Positions 10,480-31,585 of a stretch of 64,000 nt of DNA are shown here, one piece after another. The translations under genes were made by a program, and so were the position numbers. Source of the stretch: Whitmania pigra (Eukaryota > Annelida > Clitellata > Hirudinida > Haemopidae). The stretch is from NCBI GenBank assembly GCA_021613335.1, contig JAJTWR010000347.1, positions 1 to 64,000 of the forward strand. Reading direction: 5' to 3'. Each line of letters opens with the position of its first letter. Position 1 is the stretch's first letter. The notes beneath the pieces were generated by a model. That model worked only from the letters and a program-made list of their open reading frames with translations, had not been told where the DNA came from and made no database searches.

Positions 10480-11737
10480 AAGTCATCGTGATGAGCACAA
10501 TTTAATTAAGCAGTAAAAGTACCTATTATTGTTTCTATATTCCTATTAATCATCGTCTGAATGCCACTGAAATGACCGTTAATGTAACTAATGTTAAATT
10601 ATAACAATTATCTTTATGTGTTATGTTGTTATATGCAGCATTACGTAATATTGTAAGCAACATTATTTATTAAGTGATACAATATGTTATTACTACATGT
10701 TATTCTTCTCAATGCTCCCAGTGACTCATCTGTGTCCAAAACAAATTCGTCCTTGAGCCACTGCTTTCATAATTTTTAAATTTCAAATTGGCAACAAAAT
10801 ATTACTATCAGTTTATTTAACTTTTAACTTAACTTTTACTATAATTGTCACTAGTAATAATTAGGTTATAATCTATACTTTCAGTAGTCGTTCAATGTCA
10901 GGACAGCTTCCAAATGCAATAAATTACTAAACACAAACTGAATTAAACTCATAAAAACATTTTGAGATTCATTGATGAACAACAACAACAACATCAACAA
11001 CAATGAGTTTTCTCACAGAATCCGTAGTAAACGCTTACTCATCTCGCAATTTATCGCCTCGAGCTGGGAACTTCGAAGTTTTAGCCTCACTGATTAAGAT
11101 TAGAGCTCGTAATCAAAGCAAAATCCTAGCCCAACCCAAGCTAAACCAAAAACTTTTTATTGCAAGCCTACATGGCAAGTTAATCTGAGTTCTAACGGGA
11201 CAGCCCTGTTCGAAACCTTGCTTGTGTCTCTGGGATTGAGAGCCCTGTAGCAACATGTGCGGTGAGGCAGTACTTAGACTGATCTACTCAAATTGTATTT
11301 GGTATTCGCTTCTTCAAATCTGGGAACTTTAAGTCTTTTTCAATAGAGAAGAGTTTCGCTAATTCATCACAAGCACTTCTAGATCAGAGGGCTGCAAATG
11401 AAGACTACACCGAAAGAAGGCAGCGCATGAAAATTAATGAGGAATTAAAATGTAAAATATAAAAAATAAAAAACTATTTTAAATATTTATTTAGTTACAA
11501 TAAAAATAATTTAGACTACTAAAAGAGTAAAAAAGTGCACTCAATTTAGAGATCACTTATCTCACAATTTGATCAAACTAATCAGGAAGCGAGTGAATAT
11601 TAATTAGGAAAATAAAATTGTAATAAATGATTATTAATTACTGTAAAATTCATTAGTATAAAAATCATTAAAAGTAATTAATTTAATGTTAAATGAAAAA
11701 ATGCACTAATCTGAACATTTTGAAATTAAATTCTTAC

Positions 11738-11766
11738 ATTAACCCCTAACACTAACCCTAACCCCA
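11738..11766 (+). repeat. Short telomere-like (CTAACC)n tract
   Basis: Consecutive imperfect copies of the C-strand of the metazoan TTAGGG repeat: TAACCCCTAACACTAACCC and on. Only four to five units, so an internal tract rather than a chromosome end. Confidence 0.6.
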
Positions 11767-11829
11767 ATGTCAATACTAAGTTATTAAAACAAACTTCACG
11801 GGGTCAGTTAGACAAACAATCAGAGCGGG

Positions 11830-11955
11830 ATGCCAGAGGCATGACCTAATGGTTAAGGCTGCGCCTCTCATGATGGCACCGCGGATTCAAACCCTGCTGC
11901 GGGAGCACCGTCCTAATCATCTCGATATGCAACGGACGTTAATAAAAAAAAAAAC
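11830..11955 (+). mobile_element. tRNA-derived SINE, tail type A
   Basis: A head with an A-box-like TGACCTAATGGTTAAGG and a B-box-like GGATTCAAACCC is followed by TCCTAATCATCTCGATATGC, AACGGACGTTAATA and a poly-A run. The tail recurs at 27971-28027 and 57388-57442, which identifies it as a dispersed family. RNA polymerase III promoter boxes plus an A-rich tail are typical of tRNA-derived SINEs. Confidence 0.75.
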
Positions 11956-13518
11956 AAGCCAGTTGGGCTATTCGATCCCGTGCGAGGATTTAGCTCAGCC
12001 ATCACTCCATGCCAGCACCGCGAAAAACAGATGTTCCACAGATATTATTTTGACTCAAAACCTCAATAGGTTCATTCTTGATTAATATTCATAAACTATC
12101 TTATTGGCTTCGGAACATGTGCAACCCTCTGATCTAGAAATGCTACTAATTCATCTACTCTTAAAAAAAAACAATGGTCAGGTTAAAAATAATGAAATGA
12201 TTAAATTTGTGATAAAAGATGAAATAATTCAAATCATTTCAACATTCATTTTTATGATCTTAAATTTTAAATTCAGCTCGATGATTGATGGTCGGATTCG
12301 TGTTAAACATGCATTAGCACGTCCTGGTGACGTAAGCTAATCTGCGAACATGAAACCGTTCGTGATTTCGAAGGCGGGAATAAAGGTTGTTATTCACTAC
12401 TCGTCTGCATCTACAAACAAGTTTTAAGACAAAGACGCTTATTCATTAAAGGCTTGTCTTGAAAATCACGACAGGCCTAAAGTACGGAAGAATCTGAGAT
12501 AAACAGGATAAGGAATATTCAGAAATTCAGAACTTTTAAATAAACGAATCCAAAACCCTAAAAAAAAGGAATATGGATCGAGGGACCGTTGCAAATAAGT
12601 TCTAGGAAGGGTTTTCAAATATTAACTCCATCTTGTTGAGTGTCTTGCTGACTTCTTCCCCCCATCAAGTCAGACCAGGTGCGAATGTATCACGTGTATC
12701 CGTCCAGTAATACTACGCATTGGTTAACTCAACCGGTCCAAACCTCGATGACTCAAATCATATTCTGGAAAAAAGTGACGAAAAAAGGAAATGAAACATC
12801 ACCGCAAGTTCTTGAAGTTCTGCGAAAAGCGACATTAAGTTAGTTGCAGAACAACAACAGCTACAATAACAGCAACAATAGCAACAACAATAACAACAAC
12901 AATAACAGCATTTGGCGTGAGGCGCGGTGTTCTAATGTTTATTCATGTCTTGAGAAGTCTTTTGTCCGCAGGCATTATTAATCATACTATTAAATAATAA
13001 CCACACTTTTAATAGGGATAATAAATTATATTAAATTAGATAACAATAATAATAATTGTGTTCGTATGTATTGTCGTGAACTTAGTGATAATATCATTGG
13101 GACAGCCTTAATAATGTTGAAACTGAGTCAAAGCCGACACAGCATAACTTTAAATTACTTTTTGCACAATAATATAATAATAGATTAAAAATATGTTAAT
13201 ATAATAAAATAATTAATGTATTAACATATTAATTTATTAATATAACAATGTACTATTATAATCATTATAACGAATACTAATCTAAGTTTTCAACTTTGAA
13301 ATTAACTTGGCAAGTTCTGCTGACAATTTGCCAATATTATTGCGCCTGTGCAGACAAAATCGTTACTATTCTCATTCATAATCGAGTGGGCGCAGAAGAG
13401 TACAATGCACTTGTTATTTCAAAAACAATTCAATACAAATGTTTTGTATTTATGCAAAATACTATAAACAGCACTAAAATAAAACGACATGAGATCCCAA
13501 AAAATTTCAAATCATCGA

Positions 13519-13596
13519 ATTGTAACTTCATTTATATAGCGCCATATGCATAGCCTCAGAGGCGCTTCTTGTAACAATTTATATAGCGCTCCTTCC
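13519..13596 (-). mobile_element. SINE fragment, tail type B
   Basis: The complement reads GGAGCGCTATATAAATTG, then GAAGCGCCTCTGAGGCTATG and ATGGCGCTATATAAATGAAG. It matches the SINE body at 57343-57384 joined to 57455-57490, showing that the two share a family. The tRNA-like head is missing here. Confidence 0.75.
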
Positions 13597-13900
13597 TTAT
13601 TTTCGAATTTATTCCGATAATTGAATATTCATGTTAGCGTGAAATGTTAATTTATTTACTCATTACCACCAAAGTATCAATACCAGTATCAGAGTATCAA
13701 TGCATCAATCAATGCATGTATCAGAGCATCATCATCTGTCAACCATTGAATTGTGATTTGTTGAATTAGTAAGGTACATTTCTAAAACGGAACTAATACT
13801 GGTACACTATGAATCAGTCACAGTACAGTTGAAACGAACGTAAACAATGAAGAGACAATTGCTTTCTGGGGAATAAGCTTAGTTGTAATCTTCTTGAGGT

Positions 13901-13910
13901 CTATATAAGC
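13901..13910 (+). promoter_or_regulatory. TATA box upstream of the metalloproteinase gene
   Basis: CTATATAAGC lies about 265 bases before the ATG. A start site about 30 bases downstream would give a 5' UTR of roughly 230 bases. This is the only well-formed TATA element found near a gene start in the window and fits an inducible gene. Confidence 0.5.
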
Positions 13911-14169
13911 CATAGAGATGGTCTCAAGTTTATTGGGAGCTCATTGAGAATTTAATCTTTTAGCAGGTGAACTGAACATTGCGACTTCTTTTGACGACAA
14001 AAGTAAGATCGCTACTTTTTAAGTAACTTATTTATTTATTTACCATCTCTCGTCCGTTGCATTCTCGTCTTGGTCAGAAAGCTGCCTACTTTAGAACTTA
14101 AATAAGTAAAATATCTGCAAAATAAAACTTTATTGAGGACAAATCCCTTCTCCACAAGAAGCATCCAAC

Positions 14170-18628
<4,459 letters not shown>

Positions 18629-19455
18629 AAAATAAGTTCGGATATTCTAAATAGTTTAGTTACATTAGTAATTATATAATTTAAATTCTGCTTTATTTAT
18701 TTGTATGTAAATGCAATTATAACTTAATTCAAGGATCTTCACCTTTTTGCAAACTTTTTAAATGACGAAATCTCATATTGTAGATATTTATAAACACTCA
18801 TTTTATTGATTATTTTATTTAAATTGAAATCAAATGGCCTACATCACCAGTCATGTAAATATAGCTGTATATCATATTCATTGGAATGTCACGTTTGTAT
18901 TTATTTCAAATGACGGCTTTTCTATAACGTCGAAGAAATTCAACTTTGTTTTAGTGTTTCGGCATGACATTAAGTATTATGTATTATCATTTGAATAAAT
19001 AAATGCTTTGAAAATCCGAAAAGACTTTGTTTCGAGTTAGCTGAAATTTCGAAAAAACGCTTTCAAAGAATTCCCAATGCGTCCATTCAAGATTAACGTT
19101 TATTCAAAGTAGGATTGAAAAATTGAACTCATGAGATTTGTCTAATGGCAAAATTAAAAATAATAACAATAACAATAATAATAATATCATTATTAGTCAA
19201 TGGTGAAAAAGATGATGAATGTGCCACTCTGAGTATGTCAATGTGAATTGCATAACTATGTTATTCTTCAACAGTCGTTGAAGTGCCACAAAAGAGACCC
19301 ACAACTTTCGTTATTAATATAATACTCATTTAATTAATAATAATACTAAAATAATAATAATAATAATAATAATAAAATTAACAATACTAATAATGATAAT
19401 AAGACAATTATCAATAATAATAATTATAAATACTAATAACAAAACAATAATAATA
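18629..19455. other. 3' UTR and AT-rich spacer
   Basis: The probable metalloproteinase 3' UTR to about 19020, then AT-rich sequence and (AAT)n tracts leading up to the LINE fragment. No gene seen. Confidence 0.5.
18994..18999 (+). terminator. Polyadenylation signal of the metalloproteinase gene
   Basis: AATAAA, overlapping a second AATAAA, about 370 bases after the stop codon. Confidence 0.55.
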
Positions 19456-20213
19456 AATAAGCGGTTAATTTGATTATACCCGCTCGCCTGAAAACTCTGT
19501 CGCTTCCTCTTTCTATAAGCATTGCTGGCACCCTCCTTCCTTCCTCTACTACCCTCAAGCTCCTCGGTGTTATTTTTGATTCACACCTCACTTTTAAAGA
19601 GCATTCCGCTTCTATTATCAAATCCTGCAATCATCTCATCTGGGTGATCCGGTACAGCCGTCAGCTACTTTGCGTTGATATAACTTCTGCCCTTGCACGC
19701 TGCCTTGTTCTCTCTCGCCTAGACTATTGTAACTCTCTTCTTTATGGCACATATGCATTTTTAATTCAATCCTTGCAACGCATCCAAATCAAGCTTGCCA
19801 AGCTTGTCTTCCTCAACTCAATAGCATGGACCGTCTGGTTGCCGATCCACAGTCGTATCACTTTCAAAATTGCCCTCATGACATATCACACTCTAGCAAC
19901 ATCCACTCCACCTTATCTCCATCACCTACTAGATCGCCGCCAAACACCTAGTCTTCGCTCATCGTCAGCCACTCAACTTCACCAACCGGTACATAGATCA
20001 TCTCTACAAAACAGAGACTTCTCGTACGCCTCTCCAGCTGCCTGGAACAGACTCTCTTTCACCGTCAGAGCCCAGCCACCCTTGGAGCTCTTCAAGTGTC
20101 AGCTGAAGACCCACCTCTTCAGGACTTCATGGGACAGCGAAGGCACAAGCCGCCTCTGACGCTATGGCGCACATGGCGCTTTAAAATTTTATTATTATTA
20201 TTATTATTATTAT
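19456..20213 (+). mobile_element. 5'-truncated L2/CR1-type LINE, 3' end
   Basis: An open frame (to 20159) encodes the last 229 residues of a LINE polyprotein downstream of the RT palm. Landmarks are KLLGVIFDSHLTF, SRLDYCNSLLYG, LQRIQIKLAKLV, WLPIHSRITFKIALMTYHTL, AAWNRLS and LKTHLF, all typical of L2/CR1/Daphne-like elements. The short 3' UTR holds CGCCTCTGACGCTATG and CACATGGCGCT and ends in (TTA)n at about 20213. The frame is intact, so the copy may be fairly recent. 5' truncation is usual for this mechanism. Confidence 0.88.
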
Positions 20214-24696
<4,483 letters not shown>

Positions 24697-24837
24697 TCAT
24701 GACTTTTCAATCCACGGGCATATTAATTTACCGGTCAACAATTTTTCAATGAAGGCCATTACACCAGTTGATGATGATGATGATGCTGCAGAGAAACTGT
24801 CCAAAGCAATGAGCTCTTTTAGTGAAACTGGGTTAAG
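24697..24837 (-). other. Possible terminal exon of an unrecognised gene
   Basis: On the minus strand, TTATTACACAG is followed by an open phase-0 frame of exactly 47 codons ending in TGA. It encodes LNPVSLKELIALD, a Ser run, then MAFIEKLLTGKLICPWIEKS. The residue pattern looks protein-like and the acceptor is good, but a matching upstream exon was not established. An open piece at about 25440-25300 on the same strand (containing EGDRNQRSILPPGEGG) is a candidate but has the wrong phase. Treat as unproven. Confidence 0.3.
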
Positions 24838-26059
24838 CTGTGTAATAAAACAACAATGCTTTACAAAGAATAGCAAAATAAAATAATTGTGATTATTTAA
24901 TAATTATTAATATTATTGTTAATATTGCTATTATTGTTAACAACTTGTTAGTGTTAAATTTATAGTGCTTATATGAAAAGATCAAGCTGACTAAATAAAT
25001 TTTCCAAGTCACAAATAAAACCAATAATTATAATACAATAATAATAAAGCACTAATAACAACAAAATAATAACAATAATAAAAAATATAATAACGATGAA
25101 CGTAACTTCAGAACTAAGTGCAACATACTATGGCATAAACAAAAACAGATTTCAAAATCGCCAAACAGCAACGTCATACTTTGTCTATAAACATCACAGA
25201 AACATGTGATTCTGGTTATTCTCACAGTTAGAATGAAGACAAAGTCGTTTGTATCTAGATTGATTTGTTTAAGAAAAACATGTTTTCGTGTCGCGTCGAT
25301 CACATCATGACGTCATCACGATTAAACAGAATCGACGAGCAGTTACATTTCAAGAAGCACAAAAAACACTTTAAACCACCTTCACCAGGAGGCAGAATGG
25401 AACGCTGGTTTCGATCACCTTCAACGATGGAGAACCTGCAAGCGGTTGATGACTTACAATAAATTATCGTTATTAAAAGAATATTAGAGTAATATATTAT
25501 AACTGCAATAAATTATCTCTAGTAAGATAATTTTAATGCATTATAATAATTATCATTGTTAGACTATATATTATAATATAATGTGAACCTCTGGATGATT
25601 AATGACTTATAATAAATTACCATTGTAAAGAGAATATTAACATAACAATATTATAATAACACCTTTAATGTAGCCTAAATTCATGGAAACATAAAATAAA
25701 ATAATAAAAATAATAACAGTATCAATAATAATAATAATAATAACAGCAATAATAATAATAATCATAATAAATAAACAAAAACTGCAGTTAATACCGACAG
25801 TCCATTGAGTGGGAACAAATAAATTGAATAAAATAGCAATAAACACATCAAGTCGATTATCGAGGGCACCAAAAGACGAAGCAAACAAAGAACTTGTTGT
25901 ACTCGAAACGAAGTGCGCTTAGAGTCGCTGTCGTTGTTGTTGTCGTCGTCATTGCATGCTTGGTTTTCCGATGTGATGGTTGTTAAATTTGTCGAAATGA
26001 CATTTGATAATAATAATAATAAGATATTATAATTATTACTATAAGTATCAGTAATATTG
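24838..26059. other. Spacer 3' of PIGQ
   Basis: AT-rich sequence with ATT/AAT tracts. A diverged direct repeat of about 50 bases occurs at about 25446-25495 and 25590-25640. The plus-strand frame at 25265-25462 is short and unrecognised. No clear poly(A) site for PIGQ was fixed. Confidence 0.4.
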
Positions 26060-29000
26060 CTAATCAGCACCACTGACAAGCGCAACCAAACCACAAACAA
26101 CTACATGCACAAAAGCACACACAACCACAAACAAATTTACAAATCCTTCATCACCTGTGACCTTCTCCTTCCTGAGGGTCCTCAAGTACATCCAGTACAG
26201 GGGCAGTCCTTCAACAGTGTCAATCATCAGCCCCAAGAACCACTGGACAACCAGTACTGCCAACCGCAACTGGAAAGAGGAGATATTTTCCACATGAGAA
26301 GATGAGACAAATGGTTTGTTGTTTAAGAACAAAGTCAATAATTTTGACAATTTGTGATTTTAAATTTAACGTTTGTATGTTTAATAAGTCATGTAATCGA
26401 TGAATTAATTAATTAATAGTGTTGTAATTAACCAATTGATAACAGAACATCAGAATTCTCAAGCGCTGACAACAGGATCACCAAACGCTTCTTGAACTAA
26501 CTAATATAATAATTTTGTCATCCCTGACGTTATCATTATCATCACCACTACCATAAGCATCTTAATTTCCATCATCATCATTATTATCATCTGCTGTATT
26601 TCACAGAGTCATTACCTAAGCATCTGATCTCAGATCACCTTAAAAACTCTCTACTTTCATCAATCAATCAACAGTTAGGTTCTGCTTAACCATAAATCAA
26701 AACCATAATTATTCGTGTCCACTCAGAACATTAAACGAACAATTGCAGTAAAAAGAATAATAGTAATAATAATGATGCTAATAATAATAATAAATAAAAA
26801 TAATTTAAAAAATAATAATAATATTAATAATAATGACAATAATAATAATAATAATACACACTCGTGTAAAATAAAAATTGACGCCTACGTATTATTAATG
26901 TCATTTACATTGCATTGTTGTTGAGGGAGGCATTTAAACGACAATGAAGGGTTGAAATAATTTTTTTTCATGAAGCAATAATTGGAATCTCATCTGTCCG
27001 TCTATGAACCCATTATTCACTACCCATTCACCAACCTACCCAACCATCCATCCATCCAAGCACTCATTCACAAATCAGTTTCAACTTCACCCGCTCGACT
27101 TACGGCAGCAAAGACGACATAGAAGAGCAATGTTGTCGGGAGGAGGAAGAAGAGGATGGTGAAGCACAATGTCCCCAGGAACATGGAGTCGATGTCGAAG
27201 AAGGTCGAGTCGACCCGATTCATGAGGCCGTTCCACTTCCTGCCACGGAACAGTCGCCATAGTGACCTGAGGGCAGACAGCTGGAGGTTGTACAGCCTGC
27301 GGTTGGGAAATTAATTAAATGAGAATTTAAAATGAATTTCAAGAAATTAATTTAAATTAATTAAATGAGAATTTAAAATAAATTTCAAGTAATTTTATAA
27401 CTTTAAGAGCCTTGATTTCATAAATCTTGATAAAAGCTCGTGCAAAAGTCCAATTTTATCATTAATTTAATATTTGCTATTTTTAATTAGCCAAAAAACA
27501 ACAATAATGGTCCTATTAATAATAATGATAATGGTGCTTACAACATAACAGCAACAACAATGATAATAATACTTTCCAGAGGAGAATAATAACCAATAAT
27601 GTATACCGGGCAGCATATACATAGAAACAATAGACGTGTATGGTCATGGTTGAGATGACGTCACGCAGGATCGCCATCTGGAGAGAGAAACCAAAAATTC
27701 CCGAAAAGGTGGATAGATGGAGGATTGTGCCCCACATTGGTTGAAGCAGATTAATGTAGGCTGTCAACAGTGAGTTAGAATTATTCAATCAACTAACTAA
27801 TTATTACTAATTAAGTATAAATAAATTAATTTATTGATTATTACAATATAAAAGCACATTCTCATGCTAATTAGCATGTTTACTTAGCCAATGCTTTGAT
27901 ATCACTACAACAATCACTAATCATAACCACCACCACCATCCTCATCATTATCCTTCATTTATGAATAATTTCCTAATCATCTAGATATGCAACAGACATT
28001 AATAAAAAAAACAAAAACAAACAAATAATAATATACAAATAATATAGAATAATATTTACAATTTTATCATGTGGCAACTATTAAATAATTGTCACACCAT
28101 CTGAATCATTATCATAATCACCTCTCCAAAGGTTGACGTGGTGAAGGAAAAAATGTGAGAGGAATTTGGCGAACGGTTTGTTGAGTTTCAGGCCAACAGG
28201 GTCATCCACCAGCCACGACAACAACTTCTCCAACTCTATTCCAATCCACTGGAGGTACAAGGAATAATTAATGTTAATTATTAACAGTAATAATAATAAT
28301 AATAATAATATACAAGTTGCAGTTAAATAGTTAATTAGTTAACCTTATTATTGTCATCATCAATATTAAAAATAACACAAATAACAATAATAAAAATAAT
28401 AACAAAGATGTTACTAGAAACAATTACCACAATTTCCAATATCATAACATCATTACATAACAAAGCCAATGCCACAGCAGTCCAAAACATATTTGTCCAA
28501 CACCAAAACCAACATTTCAACCCAAAGTCCGAGGCTTCAAACCTCAGCCGAGCAAATGAGGAATTCCCCGAGTTCTTGGGAGATGTCGAAGTGTCTGAGG
28601 GCAAACATGGTGGCAATGCCAATGAGAGTGTCAAGGGCCAACATCCACACAAAGCTTTTGAAGCTAGATGTCAATCAGAAAATTATAATTTTTATTAAAT
28701 ATGTCCTGATAATTTAATAACATACAAATCAAAAATTGTAGTATGGCCAACAACAATAAATAATACCAAGTTTCCCTGAAAATAATACAGTTTCATACAT
28801 TAATTTTTGCTCTAAAAGACATGCTTGGGCTTATTTTCGGGGGGCGTCTTATTTTTTTTTTATAATCAACAACCCACCAAAACATTTTGTCATTTTTGTT
28901 ACACAAATTATTAAGCTACAAGAGACAAGGAGCATAATTTTAATCATTTATTAATAAAATTAATATTTTACAAGAATGCTGGAAAACTTGTTAGAGTTTT

Positions 29001-30738
29001 TTTTTTAATTAGTAAAATACGTTCATCTTCTTGTGGATCACTGTTATAGATCTCACAATCCTTGTGAATCCATTTCTGCAGAACCATTGATCTCAATCTA
29101 TCTAATGTCTAATGTTTAGCATTTATTTCAGGTTCATGTATCCTGCTGTCAGTACCCTGATTTTAACACAACTGTCTGTAATTTTACACACTGAATTCTG
29201 AACACAACTCACAACCTCATGCAAATTAAGCTTCACTTAAGAGTTTCTGATCCACACTTGTACTTCTCAGCTCTTCCCTCGTCCACCTGTCAACTGAGGT
29301 CATCATTAAATGAGGTCACACTTTGCTCTGCTATTTGCAGATCAATCTGATATCAAATTTATTTTCTAAACAGAAAAATGTAAGATTCTTGTCCATTGTG
29401 TCTTCCACGATTTCTGTCTTACGTTCAATGGAATCGTTTTGTTTTCCTTTTGCACTCGTCTTGTCGAAATAAGATAATGTCGAAATAGCTATTAATGGTA
29501 AATCTGTTACACATATGACACACTGAATTAAATTAATAATGAATTAAGAAGATTCTTAAACACAACCCGATGCAGTTATGTTCTAATTGGTTTAAAGTCT
29601 GTTTAAAGTATCTGCTTATATTTTACATATTACAAATACTTACAATAATAATAATTTTTATTATCGGTACTTTATTATATTATTATTTCAACAAAATTTT
29701 ACTGATGATATATTAATAGCTTATTAATGGCAGTATATTATTGGGTTACAACGGACCCGTGGTCCAACCATAAATGCCGACTGATGATCTTAACTAGGGC
29801 TTATTTTCAGGGGAGGTCTTATTTTTTGGGAAACATTTTTTTGGATAGTTAATTTCCAAGGTGCCATAAACATAGCATCAAAATCACCATAATCATCACC
29901 CTCTCACATGTGCTGGTTGACCCTGGACGAGTCTCTGACCACAGAAGCAACGTGATGTTGAAGTTTTGTTGATCTTTGGTGCAACTGGATGTAGGATGAA
30001 GGCATGCAGGCTATGGACTCCATGAATGCAAATTGTGGAAGTCTACAATGTTGTCGAAAAAACCAATAATTAATTAAAAAATTAGATAGAAATTAATCAA
30101 AACAAATGAGATTACCGTGGAATTTTTAATAAGTTTGTTATTTTCAAAAAGATATTCAGGAATAACACCGACATCATCAAGGCTATTTCATCCATAAAAC
30201 CAAACTCTGAAAATGTTGTTAATCGTGGTGTTTGTCGAAGTGAAGTTGATGGCGAATCAGAGTCTAAATTCGGCAGAACTATTGAATTGCGTATTGTGGA
30301 AATCAACTTGTTTTCAGCATCAATCATGTCCAGTACAAACGAATTGACAAATTCTCGAGGCTGAAAGAGAAATAAAACATGGTCCTGGTCGCTTCTTTCC
30401 TTCCCTGTGAGTAATAAGGTACTCAAAATGCGCAAGTTTCTGTTGACCACAATCACCACCCTCTTATCATCTGAAGGTTCCCCGCGGGATGCACTAAAAA
30501 CAAGGTCATTGGGTGGAGGATCAGAATCAGAAATGATGAGGAAGCCCACCGCCTTGAGGTTCTGGTGACTTTCAAGCATATAACTCTCGCTCCATAAATT
30601 GTCGGCTTCAGGGGATGAAGGAAGGAATTGAGTGATGCAGATGCAGTCTTTCGACCGAGTTCCAAGCAGGGAACCACTTCTGTGTGAAGAGTTTGCAGCG
30701 TTTGTAATCAATTCGCGAGGACAAAATAGTTTGAACAT
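26060..30738 (-). CDS. PIGQ: PIGQ, subunit of the GPI-GlcNAc transferase
   Basis: Gpi1/PIGQ is an ER membrane subunit of the complex that adds GlcNAc to phosphatidylinositol, the first step of GPI-anchor synthesis; it stabilises the complex and is not the catalytic chain. Minus-strand exons: 30738-30116, 30042-29908, 28663-28543, 28248-28122, 27760-27607, 27296-27104, 26269-26060. The phases agree throughout and total exactly 521 codons (520 aa). Family landmarks occur in order: [10 protein letters not shown] at the start, [83 protein letters not shown] and [13 protein letters not shown]. Several of these are membrane-spanning. The ATG at 30738 was chosen because it aligns with the family start; an in-frame ATG at 30810 would add 24 residues across a probable acceptor. 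Confidence 0.92.
27971..28027 (+). mobile_element. Truncated SINE tail, type A
   Basis: TCCTAATCATCTAGATATGC followed by AACAGACATTAATA and an A-rich run, the same tail as at 11911-11955. It lies inside a PIGQ intron, on the strand opposite to the gene. Confidence 0.7.
28770..29834. mobile_element. MITE-like non-autonomous DNA element in a PIGQ intron
   Basis: The left end GTTTCCCTGAAAATAATAC and the inverted right end (GTTTCCCAAAAAATAAGAC on the complement) form imperfect 19-bp terminal inverted repeats about 1.06 kb apart. A subterminal motif GGGCTTATTTTC followed by a G-rich GTCTTATT occurs in the same orientation near both ends (about 28829 and 29797). No transposase frame lies between them. 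It sits in the PIGQ intron between 28663 and 29908. The superfamily was not identified. Confidence 0.65.
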
Positions 30739-31585
30739 TTCCTTCGTCAACGAAGGTAACAGCTTCGATTGAATTGTTTGTTTAAAAGTAACCTGGATGA
30801 GTATAAACATTACAGATAAAAAATGCTGGAATTAGAGCTGAAGCATTTAGTAAATGCTTAAGTAAATTTAAGTAAAACACATAATTATTATTAAACAATT
30901 GTGTAATATTGTAGATACTTAAAACATTGAAAACAATGTTCTATATTATTCTTTGAATCGAAAAAAAACACAATTATCTTTTCACAATAAATTTTCTGAT
31001 CTAATTTAATTTTTCAGCAATTAAAAATAATTTTGTGTTACTTTATAGTAACAAATTATCTTTTTGCGAAAGTTTTCTTACTCCTACATACTTGAAAATA
31101 AATTGTGCTCGTTTCGTCATTAAGGTGTTTAACCATATTTTCCTGTATATCAATTTGAATATGTTTCCAATATTTGATGATTAAATAAGTATAAGTTTTT
31201 ATTATATCAATGAATAACCTGGACTTTTTGGCCTACATTTTACAAATTTATTAATAATTAAAAATTGTGCTTAAAAATTAATTAATAATTCTCTAATACA
31301 ATCTTTAATGATCAATTATTAGCAGATGTATTCACTTAAAACTTAGGCAGCATTTAAACACTTTAAAAGTTGTTGAGTTCAAGGTAGCAACCTTACGATA
31401 TTGTTGTGCTAAATCTTAGGCGTTGATTTTTGTTTTCTGTAAGTTGGAGCAGTAAACAATTTGAACAGAGATTGATAAGACTTTAGTGTACATATTTTGC
31501 TTTCGACCGTTTTTTTTCATTCGATTGCAGTATAATCACGTGTTTTCATATCAATCAGGCAATTCTATTAAGTGATAAAAAAATT
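30739..31585. other. Divergent intergenic region between PIGQ and PGD
   Basis: About 850 bases of AT-rich sequence separating two head-to-head genes. It must hold both promoters and any 5' UTR exon of PIGQ. No TATA box or other firm element was recognised. Confidence 0.5.

Larger units (their letters stand above)
7785..13900. other. Gene-poor spacer of about 6.1 kb
   Basis: AT-rich sequence with many short ATT/AAC microsatellites. It contains the tRNA-like element at 8453-8529, a 25-bp minisatellite, a telomere-like tract and SINE copies listed separately. No gene with credible codon structure was found. The somewhat GC-richer pieces near 11000-11300 and 12640-12900 have short open frames but no recognisable product. 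Confidence 0.5.
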
